Shown piece after piece: positions 57,393 to 64,000 of a stretch of 64,000 nucleotides of DNA. This stretch comes from Streptomyces roseus (GTDB taxonomy: Bacteria > Actinomycetota > Actinomycetes > Streptomycetales > Streptomycetaceae). The translations under genes were made by a program, and so were the position numbers. Positions within the stretch are counted from its first letter, which is position 1; each line of letters begins with the position of its first letter. The stretch is taken from the NCBI RefSeq assembly GCF_001044425.1, contig NZ_LFML01000063.1, positions 1-64,000 on the forward strand. The letters are read 5' to 3'. Under the pieces are notes generated by a model that saw only the letters and a list, made by a program, of their open reading frames with translations, did no database searches and was not told where the DNA came from.

Positions 57393-59060
57393 TCACGTCG
57401 TACGACGCCGCCGCGCGCCGGGGCGGCGCTCGCTCGGGCGGGACACCGGGTCGCCGGCCTCCTTGGCCGCCTCGCGGCGGGCCGCGCCGTACTCGGCCAG
57501 TGCCTCCGCCAGCTTGCCCACGCTCGGCTCCGGCGACAGGACGTCGACCCGCAGGCCGTGCTCCTCCGCCGTCTTGGCCGTGGCCGGGCCGATGCAGGCG
57601 ATGACGGTGACGTTGTGCGGCTTGCCGGCGATGCCCACCAGGTTGCGCACCGTGCTCGACGAGGTGAAGAGAACGGCGTCGAAGCCGCCGCCCTTGATCG
57701 CCTCGCGCGTGTCCGCCGGCGGCGGCGACGCGCGCACGGTCCGGTAGGCCGTCACGTCGTCGACCTCCCAGCCCAGCTCTATCAGCCCGGCGACCAGGGT
57801 CTCGGTCGCGATGTCGGCCCGCGGCAGGAACACCCGGTCGATCGGGTCGAAGACCGGGTCGTACGGCGGCCAGTCCTCCAGCAGCCCGGCCGCGGACTGC
57901 TCCCCGCTCGGCACCAGGTCCGGCTTGACGCCGAACTCGACCAGCGCGGCGGCGGTCTGCTCGCCCACGGCGGCGACCTTGATGCCCGCGAAGGCCCGGG
58001 CGTCGAGCCCGTACTCCTCGAACTTCTCGCGCACGGCCTTCACCGCGTTGACGCTGGTGAAGGCGATCCACTCGTAGCGTCCGGTGACGAGCCCCTTCAC
58101 GGCCCGCTCCATCTGCTGCGGGGTGCGCGGCGGCTCCACCGCGATGGTCGGCACCTCGTGCGGCACCGCACCGTACGAACGCAGCTGGTCGGAGAGCGAG
58201 GCGGCCTGCTCCTTCGTGCGCGGTACGAGGACCCGCCAGCCGAACAGCGGCTTCGACTCGAACCAGGCCAGCTCCTCGCGCCGCGCGGCGGCGCCCCGCT
58301 CACCGACCACGGCTATGACCGGCCGGGCGCCCTCGGGCGACGGGAGCACCTTGCCCTGCTTGAACACCTGGGCGATCGTCCCCAGCGTGGCGTTCCAGGT
58401 CCGCTGGCGGGTCGTCGTACCGGCGACGGTCACCGTCAGCGGGGTCTCGGGCCCCCGCCCCGCGGACACCAGCTCGGCGGCAGCGCTCGCGACGGTCTCC
58501 AGCGTCGCCGAGACGACGAGGGTGCCGTCGCTGGCGCCGACCTCGCTCCAGCAGCGCGCGGAGGCGTTGCGCGCGTCCACGAACCGCACGTCCGCGCCCT
58601 GCTTGCCGCTCAGCGGCACACCCGCGTACGCGGGCACGCCCACGGCGGTCGCGACACCGGGCACCACCTCGAAGGGGATCCCCTCGGTCGCGCAGGCGAG
58701 CATCTCCTCGGCCGCGTTGCCGTCGAGCCCGGGGTCGCCGGTGACGGCACGCACGACCCGCCTGCCGGAGCGCGCGGCCTCCATGACAAGATTGGCGGCA
58801 TCTCGGATCACCGGGACACCGGCGGCTGCTGACACTTCGTCAGCAATCGTCAGCTGCGGCGTGTCCACTCCCGCACGCGCATGCGCGCGTACGACCTCGA
58901 GCACCTCGGGCTCCGCGATCAGTACGTCCGCGGCCGCGAGCGCCTCGACGGCGCGGAGCGTCAGCAGACCCGGGTCACCGGGGCCGGCACCGAGGAAGGT
59001 GACGTGCCCGTGGGTGGCGACGACCGGAAAAGCGGAGGTGGTCGGACGTGAGGGGTTCAA
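57393..59060 (-). CDS. hemD: Uroporphyrinogen-III methyltransferase / uroporphyrinogen-III synthase fusion
   Basis: 555 residues. The N-terminal half (VTFLGAGPGDPGLLTLRAVEAL; TGDPGLDGNAAEEM) is a CobA/CysG-type SAM uroporphyrinogen-III C-methyltransferase. The C-terminal half (from about 285, GWRVLVPRTKEQAASLSDQLRSYGA; FTSVNAVKAV) is uroporphyrinogen-III synthase. The fusion makes and then methylates uroporphyrinogen III, at the branch to haem, sirohaem and B12. The start is probably TTG 59060, which overlaps the hemC stop and has GGGGGAG 8 bp upstream. It is the last gene of the rex-hemACD operon. Confidence 0.92.
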   Translation of the reverse strand: MNPSRPTTSAFPVVATHGHVTFLGAGPGDPGLLTLRAVEALAAADVLIAEPEVLEVVRAHARAGVDTPQLTIADEVSAAAGVPVIRDAANLVMEAARSGRRVVRAVTGDPGLDGNAAEEMLACATEGIPFEVVPGVATAVGVPAYAGVPLSGKQGADVRFVDARNASARCWSEVGASDGTLVVSATLETVASAAAELVSAGRGPETPLTVTVAGTTTRQRTWNATLGTIAQVFKQGKVLPSPEGARPVIAVVGERGAAARREELAWFESKPLFGWRVLVPRTKEQAASLSDQLRSYGAVPHEVPTIAVEPPRTPQQMERAVKGLVTGRYEWIAFTSVNAVKAVREKFEEYGLDARAFAGIKVAAVGEQTAAALVEFGVKPDLVPSGEQSAAGLLEDWPPYDPVFDPIDRVFLPRADIATETLVAGLIELGWEVDDVTAYRTVRASPPPADTREAIKGGGFDAVLFTSSSTVRNLVGIAGKPHNVTVIACIGPATAKTAEEHGLRVDVLSPEPSVGKLAEALAEYGAARREAAKEAGDPVSRPSERRPGARRRRTT

Positions 59061-60025
59061 AGCGATCGCTCCCCCATCAGACCGGCCGCGCCCTTGGCCA
59101 GCATCTCGTCCGCGAGTTCGCGGCCGAGCGCCATGGCCTCGTCGTACGACTGGGGCACGGGACCGGTGGTGGACAGCTGCACGAGCGTCGAGCCGTCGAG
59201 GGTTCCGACGACGCCGCGCAGGCGCATTTCATTGACAACCTGGCCGTCGGCCAGAAGATCGGCGAGCGCGCCCACGGGGGCGCTGCAACCGGCCTCCAGG
59301 GCGGCGAGCAGGGAACGCTCGGCGGTCACGGCGGCCCGGGTGTGCGGGTCGTCGAGCTCGGCGAGCGAAGCGATGAGCTCCGCGTCGGACGCGAGGCACT
59401 CCACGGCCAGGGCGCCCTGGCCCGGAGCCGGCAGCACGCAGTCCACGGACAGCAGGTCGGTCGCCTCGTCACCGCGGCCGATCCGGTTCAGCCCGGCGGC
59501 GGCCAGGACGACGGCGTCCAGCTTCCCGTCGCGCACGAACCCGATCCGGGTGTCGACGTTGCCGCGGATGGCGACCGTCTCGATGCGCTTGCCGAGGGCG
59601 CGCGCGCAGTGGTTCAGCTGCGCGGTGCGGCGCGGCGAACCGGTACCGATGCGGGCACCGTCGGGCAGCTGCTCGAAGGTCAGGCCGTCACGGGCGACGA
59701 GCGCGTCGCGCGGGTCCTCGCGCAGCGGCATCGCCGCGACCACGAGCTCCTCGGGCTGCGCCGTCGGCAGGTCCTTCAGCGAGTGGACGGCGAAGTCGAC
59801 CTCACCGCGCAGCAGCGCGTCGCGCAGCGCCGTGACGAACACACCGGTGCCGCCGATCTGCGCGAGGTGCTCACGGGACACGTCACCGTACGTCGTGATC
59901 TCCACGAGCTCGACGGGCCGGCCGGTGATCGCCCTGACCGCGTCGGCGACATGGCCGGACTGGGACATGGCCAGCTTGCTGCGCCGCGTGCCCAGCCGCA
60001 GGGGCTGGTCGAGACGTGGATTCAT
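59057..60025 (-). CDS. hemC: Hydroxymethylbilane synthase
   Basis: 322 residues. It polymerises four porphobilinogens. Cys247 in LEAGCSAPVGA carries the dipyrromethane cofactor, and LRLGTRRSKLAMSQ, VDFAVHSLKDLPT and GTGSPRRTAQL are the conserved substrate-binding segments. ATG 60025 overlaps the hemA stop by 4 bp, and its own stop overlaps the hemD start. Confidence 0.96.
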   Translation of the reverse strand: MNPRLDQPLRLGTRRSKLAMSQSGHVADAVRAITGRPVELVEITTYGDVSREHLAQIGGTGVFVTALRDALLRGEVDFAVHSLKDLPTAQPEELVVAAMPLREDPRDALVARDGLTFEQLPDGARIGTGSPRRTAQLNHCARALGKRIETVAIRGNVDTRIGFVRDGKLDAVVLAAAGLNRIGRGDEATDLLSVDCVLPAPGQGALAVECLASDAELIASLAELDDPHTRAAVTAERSLLAALEAGCSAPVGALADLLADGQVVNEMRLRGVVGTLDGSTLVQLSTTGPVPQSYDEAMALGRELADEMLAKGAAGLMGERSL

Positions 60026-61722
60026 GATGCCCGTCCTGAGTCGTCGTTCTTGTCTGCCGCGTCCGCCCGGCTGACGGAGGCCACCGTCTGCGGGTCGAGA
60101 TCGAAGAGTTCGCGCAGTGCCTCGGCGTACCCGGCGCCCCCGGGTTCGCTGGCGAGCTGCTTGACGCGCACCGTCGGCGCGTGGAGGAGCTTGTCGACGA
60201 CGCGGCGCACGGTCTGGGTGACCTCGGCCCGCTGCCGTTCGTCCAAGTCCGGAAGCCGTCCGTCGAGGCGCGCCACTTCCATGGCCACGACCTCGGCGGC
60301 CATCGCCCGCAGGGCGACGACGGTCGGCGTGATGTGCGCGGCCCGCTGCGCGGCGCCGAAGGCGGCCACCTCGTCGGCGACTATCCCCCGTACGGCGTCC
60401 ACGTCGGCCGCCATCGGCGCGTCGGCCGAGGCCTCCGCGAGCGACTCGATGTCGACGAGCCGCACGCCCGGGATCCGGTGCACGGCGGCGTCGATGTCGC
60501 GCGGCATGGCCAGGTCCAGCAGGGCCAGCCGTACGGGCGCCGCGTCGACGTGACTGCGGGCGCCCCTGCGGGGCTGCCGGTGCGCGGCGGCCTCGCCCTG
60601 GTCGGCCCATGTGCCGTGCAGTTCGAGGGAGTTGGCGTCGACCCCGGTGAGCGCGGCCCGCCCGTCCCCGGCGAGCACCTCGACGGGGCACCCGTCGCGC
60701 TCGCCGCTCTGGGGGGCGATGGTCCGCGCCACCCCGCCGTCGGCGAGCCGGACACCGGCCGACGCGGCGGCCACGAGCCGCGCGAGGACGCCGGCGTCGA
60801 CGGTTTCCAGCCCCGCCGGCGCCTGCGGCGCGGGGGCCTGGGCGGAGCTGCGGGAACCGGGAAGGGACGGGGAGGGGAGGAGCCCGGCGGGGCCGACCGC
60901 CGCGGCCACGTCCTCGGCGGTCAGCACCAGACCGGTGGCGCCGGTACAGGAGATGACCACGTCAACACGTGTCAGTTCATCGGCGAGGGCCGACATCGCG
61001 ACGGAACGCGCCCGCACCCCGGTGCCCGAGGCAACCAGAATCTCGGCCAAGCGCTCCGCCCGGTCGGCGGTCCGGTTCGCCACCACGACCTCGGCCACAC
61101 CGACCCGCGCCAGCGTCGCCGCGGCCAGCGAGGACATCGACCCGGCGCCGATGACCAGCGCCCGCTTGCCCTTGGCCCAGGCGTCCACCGGCAGGTGCAC
61201 GGCCAGCTGCTCCAGCCCGAACGTCACCAGCGACTGCCCGGCCCGGTCGATGCCGGTCTCGGAGTGCGCCCGCTTGCCGACGCGCAGCGCCTGCTGGAAG
61301 AGGTCGTTGATCAGGCGGCCGGCGGTGTGCAGCTCCTGCCCCAGCGCCAGCGCGTCCTTGATCTGCCCGAGGATCTGGCCCTCGCCGACCACCATCGAGT
61401 CCAGCCCGCACGCCACCGAGAACAGGTGGTGCACCGCCCGGTCCTCGTAGTGCACGTACAGGTACGGGGTGAGCTCCTCCAGCGCCACGCCGCTGTGCTG
61501 CGCGAGCAGGGTCGACAGCTCGGCGACGCCGGCGTGGAACTTGTCCACGTCCGCGTACAGCTCGATCCGGTTGCAGGTGGCGAGGACCGCCGCCTCCGTC
61601 GCCGGCTCCGCGGCGAGCGTGTCGTGCAGCAGCTTGACCTTGGCATCGGCGGACAGCGAGGCCCGCTCCAGCACGCTCACCGGCGCGCTGCGGTGGCTCA
61701 GTCCCACGACGAGCAGACTCAT
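60022..61722 (-). CDS. hemA: Glutamyl-tRNA reductase
   Basis: 566 residues. Cys50 in ATCNRIELYADVDKFH is the catalytic nucleophile; VIGAGSMSSLAAATLARVG is the NADPH site; the C-terminal dimerisation helices follow. It makes glutamate-1-semialdehyde from Glu-tRNA for haem synthesis. The protein is longer than the usual 420-450 residues because of Pro/Ala-rich inserts around residues 280-305 and 360-400, seen in Streptomyces HemA proteins. ATG 61722 overlaps the rex stop by 4 bp. Confidence 0.95.
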   Translation of the reverse strand: MSLLVVGLSHRSAPVSVLERASLSADAKVKLLHDTLAAEPATEAAVLATCNRIELYADVDKFHAGVAELSTLLAQHSGVALEELTPYLYVHYEDRAVHHLFSVACGLDSMVVGEGQILGQIKDALALGQELHTAGRLINDLFQQALRVGKRAHSETGIDRAGQSLVTFGLEQLAVHLPVDAWAKGKRALVIGAGSMSSLAAATLARVGVAEVVVANRTADRAERLAEILVASGTGVRARSVAMSALADELTRVDVVISCTGATGLVLTAEDVAAAVGPAGLLPSPSLPGSRSSAQAPAPQAPAGLETVDAGVLARLVAAASAGVRLADGGVARTIAPQSGERDGCPVEVLAGDGRAALTGVDANSLELHGTWADQGEAAAHRQPRRGARSHVDAAPVRLALLDLAMPRDIDAAVHRIPGVRLVDIESLAEASADAPMAADVDAVRGIVADEVAAFGAAQRAAHITPTVVALRAMAAEVVAMEVARLDGRLPDLDERQRAEVTQTVRRVVDKLLHAPTVRVKQLASEPGGAGYAEALRELFDLDPQTVASVSRADAADKNDDSGRAS

Positions 61723-62567
61723 GCCGGCATCACCGCCGGGACCTCGCCCTCGGGGCCGTTCTTGCGCAGCGCGGCGGCGGCCCGCCCGGCGGGCGGCTCC
61801 ACGGCCGCGACGGGGGCCGCACCGGCGCCGCCGGGGGCGTCGGCGACTCCGCCGTCGCCGGAGGGGGCGGAGGGCGCAGGGGCGGAGCCGGCCGCGGCCG
61901 CTTCCTCGCCCGCCTTGCGCTGCTCGTGGAAGGCCAGGATCTGCAGCTCGATCGACAGGTCGACCTTGCGCACGTCCACGCCGTCCGGGACCGACAGCAC
62001 GGTCGGCGCGAAGTTCAGGATGGAGGTGACACCGGCGGCGATCAGCCGCTCGCTCACCTGCTGGGCCGCGCCCGCGGGGGTCGCGATCACACCGATCGAG
62101 ACGCCGTTCTCGGAGATGATCTTCTCCAGATCATCGGTGTGCTGCACGGGCATGCCGGCGACGGGCCTGCCCGCCATCGCGGGGTCGGCGTCGATGAGCG
62201 CCGCGACGCGGAACCCGCGCGCGGAGAAGCCGCCGTAGTTGGCCAGGGCGGCGCCGAGATTGCCGATGCCGACGATGACGACGGGCCAGTCCTGGGTCAG
62301 GCCCAGTTCGCGGGAGATCTGGTAGACGAGGTACTCGACGTCGTAGCCGACGCCGCGGGTACCGTACGAGCCCAGGTAGGAGAAGTCCTTGCGGAGCTTG
62401 GCGGAGTTGACTCCGGCCGCCGCCGCGAGCTCCTCGGAGGACACCGTGGGCACCGATCGCTCGGAGAGCGCGGTGAGTGCGCGCAAGTACAGCGGAAGCC
62501 GGGCGACAGTGGCCTCGGGAATACCTCGGCTGCGGGTCGCCGGTCGGTGAGTTCGGCCAGTTGCCAC
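61719..62567 (-). CDS. rex: Redox-sensing transcriptional repressor Rex
   Basis: 282 residues from GTG 62567, preceded by AGGAG 5-6 bp upstream. The winged helix is at about 15-80 (LRALTALSERSVPTVSSEELAAAAGV), and the NAD(H)-binding Rossmann domain has VIVGIGNLGAALANYGGF. The C-terminal 60 residues are a Pro/Ala/Gly-rich tail. Rex releases DNA when NADH/NAD+ rises under low oxygen, derepressing respiratory and haem genes. It heads the hemACD operon and has its operator immediately upstream. Confidence 0.96.
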   Translation of the reverse strand: MATGRTHRPATRSRGIPEATVARLPLYLRALTALSERSVPTVSSEELAAAAGVNSAKLRKDFSYLGSYGTRGVGYDVEYLVYQISRELGLTQDWPVVIVGIGNLGAALANYGGFSARGFRVAALIDADPAMAGRPVAGMPVQHTDDLEKIISENGVSIGVIATPAGAAQQVSERLIAAGVTSILNFAPTVLSVPDGVDVRKVDLSIELQILAFHEQRKAGEEAAAAGSAPAPSAPSGDGGVADAPGGAGAAPVAAVEPPAGRAAAALRKNGPEGEVPAVMPA

Positions 62568-62840
62568 GATGCTCCTGCGGGATGAGCGGGGCTGCAGGCG
62601 GTCACTTGTCCCAAGACCGCCCCGTCGGATGCAGGCTATGTCTTTGTGAACGCGTGCACAAAGATTGTGTCCGCTTTGTCCGCGCAAAGTGACCGGGGTC
62701 ACGCGACTCGGGCCCGCGGGGCGGGAACCCGCAACACGCCGAACCCGTTCAAATCCCGAGGGGGGCAAAACGGTACACACTCCTCATCGATACGCCCCCG
62801 AGACCCCACAAATCGCCCATGATGGTAACCGGCCGCAGGC
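62568..62840 (-). promoter_or_regulatory. rex-hemACD promoter region
   Basis: 273 bp between the glutaredoxin-like gene and rex, with no supported gene. It contains the Rex operator at 62642-62663. The rest is unremarkable apart from AT-richer DNA around 62635-62695, where the promoter presumably lies. Confidence 0.7.
62642..62663. promoter_or_regulatory. Rex operator (ROP site)
   Basis: TTGTGAACGCGTGCACAA (62644-62661) is a near-perfect palindrome matching the known Streptomyces Rex consensus TGTGAACGCGTTCACA with one deviation; the flanking CT and AG extend the dyad to 22 bp. It lies 75 bp upstream of the rex start, fitting autoregulation of rex-hemACD. Confidence 0.93.
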
Positions 62841-63119
62841 TCAGCCCTCCAATGCGCGGCGCAGTCGGTCCGGGTTCACCCTCCAGAAGGTGTGCTGCTC
62901 GCCGTCCACGAGCACCACCGGGATCTGCTCCCAGTACAGCCGGTAGAGCTCCTCGTCCTGCGAGATGTCCTTCTTCTCCCACTGCGCTCCGACTTCCGCG
63001 CAGACCTTCTCGATCACGTCCTGGGCGTCGTCGCACAGATGGCACCCCGGCTTCCCGACGAGCGTGACCACCCGCTCCCCGGGACGCTTCTTTTCCTTAC
63101 GGCGCAGCAAAGGGCTCAT
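62841..63119 (-). CDS. Glutaredoxin-like protein
   Basis: About 92 residues, one thioredoxin-fold domain. The redox motif GKPGCHLCDDAQ has CxxC, followed by DISQDEELYRLYWEQIPVVLVDGEQ with the cis-Pro (IPVV). Such proteins transfer electrons to disulphides. ATG 63119 has GGGAGA about 9 bp upstream; ATG 63128 is possible. It is upstream of and co-directional with rex, though the 273-bp gap and operator suggest separate transcription. Confidence 0.88.
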   Translation of the reverse strand: MSPLLRRKEKKRPGERVVTLVGKPGCHLCDDAQDVIEKVCAEVGAQWEKKDISQDEELYRLYWEQIPVVLVDGEQHTFWRVNPDRLRRALEG

Positions 63120-63227
63120 GCCCCCCATTCTCCCGCGCCGCCGCGTAACACCGGGGCACCGAAGAGTTCACGCCCCCGGCACCCGGCGGGTTCGGGAACT
63201 CCCGAACACAATGGCTATGCTCGCGTC

Positions 63228-64000
63228 ATGGCCGCTCTGGGATGGCTCACCCCCCGTAGGCGCTCCGCAACCGCGCGGAGCGTGCTGGCAGGCGAGGCCT
63301 CGGCCGAGGCCGCCCGCAAGACCGCGCAGGGCCTCGACGGCCTCGACGGCGCCGACGCGGACGCGAGGCCGCCGGCCGGCTCCGAAGGGGCTGCCGGGGA
63401 GGCGCCGGCCGCGGAGGCCGGCGAGGAAGCGGAACCGGCCGAGCCCGCGTTCCCCGTCGCCGGCGACGACCTCGCCGCCGCCTTCTTCGACCTCGACAAC
63501 ACCGTCATGCAGGGCGCCGCGATCTTCCACTTCGGCCGCGGCCTCTACAAGCGGCAGTTCTTCGACCGCCGCGAACTCGCCCGCTTCGCCTGGCAGCAGG
63601 CCTGGTTCCGGCTCGCCGGGGTCGAGGACCCCGACCACATGCAGGACGCCCGCGACAGCGCCCTCTCCATCGTCAAGGGCCACAAGGTCTGCGAGCTCAT
63701 GTCCATCGGCGAGGAGATCTACGACGAGTACATGGCCGAGCGGATCTGGCCGGGTACCCGCGCCCTGGCCCAGGCCCACCTCGACGCCGGCCAGAAGGTC
63801 TGGCTCGTCACGGCCGCGCCCGTGGAGACCGCCACGATCATCGCCCGCCGGCTGGGCCTGACCGGGGCGCTCGGCACGGTCGCCGAGTCGGTGGACGGCA
63901 TCTACACCGGCCGCCTCGTCGGCGAGCCGCTGCACGGCCCCGCGAAGGCCGAGGCGGTCCGCGCCCTGGCCGCCGCCGAGGGGCTCGACCTCGAACGCTG
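63228..64000 (+). CDS. HAD-IB family phosphatase (partial, runs off window)
   Basis: 257 residues are visible with no stop before the window ends. The first 85 residues are a charged Ala/Glu/Pro-rich linker. FFDLDNTVM is HAD motif I with the Asp nucleophile, WLVTAAPVE is motif II, and the helical cap (FGRGLYKRQFFDRRELARFAW) is of the SerB-like HAD-IB type. It would hydrolyse a small phosphate ester in the cytoplasm; substrate unknown. ATG 63228 follows a short AT-rich promoter-like stretch divergent from the glutaredoxin gene. Confidence 0.9.
   Translation, partial: MAALGWLTPRRRSATARSVLAGEASAEAARKTAQGLDGLDGADADARPPAGSEGAAGEAPAAEAGEEAEPAEPAFPVAGDDLAAAFFDLDNTVMQGAAIFHFGRGLYKRQFFDRRELARFAWQQAWFRLAGVEDPDHMQDARDSALSIVKGHKVCELMSIGEEIYDEYMAERIWPGTRALAQAHLDAGQKVWLVTAAPVETATIIARRLGLTGALGTVAESVDGIYTGRLVGEPLHGPAKAEAVRALAAAEGLDLER

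Overview
The window looks like Streptomyces chromosome. GC is very high with strong GC bias at codon position 3, many genes start with GTG and overlap as ATGA/GTGA, and the right end carries the characteristic rex-hemA-hemC-hemD operon. No tRNA, rRNA, CRISPR array, phage gene or intact insertion sequence was seen. Two adjacent specialised-metabolism loci (about 0.1-32.1 kb and 32.3-51.8 kb) abut conserved tetrapyrrole and housekeeping genes (51.8-64 kb).

Locus 1 (103-32072) appears to build and diazotise an aminophenol acid. A plus-strand block (23796-28391) encodes class II DAHP synthase, a DhbA-like dehydrogenase, a PhzD-type isochorismatase and a PhzE-type aminodeoxyisochorismate synthase. 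This is a complete chorismate route to 3-hydroxyanthranilate. A minus-strand operon (22427 down to 10249) encodes a CreE-like aspartate N-monooxygenase and a CreD-like nitrosuccinate lyase, which together release nitrous acid. The same operon has a CreM-like ATP-dependent ligase/diazotase and, 23 bp downstream of the lyase, a nitrate transporter, a nitrate reductase and two flavoprotein electron-transfer subunits, but no sirohaem nitrite reductase. One transcription unit therefore seems to encode two independent sources of nitrite. Around it are a second CreM-like enzyme, a KASIII-like enzyme, two arylamine N-acetyltransferase-like enzymes, three small flavin reductase/flavodoxin-type proteins, a BBE-type flavin oxidase, an aromatic FAD monooxygenase, SnoaL- and SRPBCC-fold proteins, a quinone-reductase-like MDR protein and two exporters. 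The end product cannot be read from sequence.

Locus 2 (32285-51770) begins with a small secreted peptide convergent with a large SARP-NB-ARC-TPR regulator that carries a TTA codon. Next come a transposase-derived protein lacking the expected catalytic residues, an exporter, an ATP-grasp ligase, an FMN reductase and an 1166-residue multi-module ATP-grasp protein. An eight-gene operon follows, most of it translationally coupled: WD40 protein, GTP cyclohydrolase II, SUMF1/FGE-like protein, PLP-dependent beta-replacement enzyme, methyltransferase, 2-oxoglutarate/Fe(II) oxygenase, serine acetyltransferase and a small unknown. The WD40, GTP cyclohydrolase II and SUMF1-like trio matches ToxC, ToxB and ToxD of toxoflavin biosynthesis, but the rest of the set differs. 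Three promoters in this locus contain heptamers of the TTCCCGT type spaced exactly 11 bp, the arrangement SARP proteins bind.

The right end holds hemB, an anti-sigma-type ATPase divergent from an XRE/DUF5753 plus DUF397 pair, two paralogous ankyrin/HEAT-repeat genes, hemD (fused to a uroporphyrinogen methyltransferase domain), hemC, hemA, rex with a clear Rex operator, a glutaredoxin-like gene, and the start of a HAD phosphatase that runs off the window.
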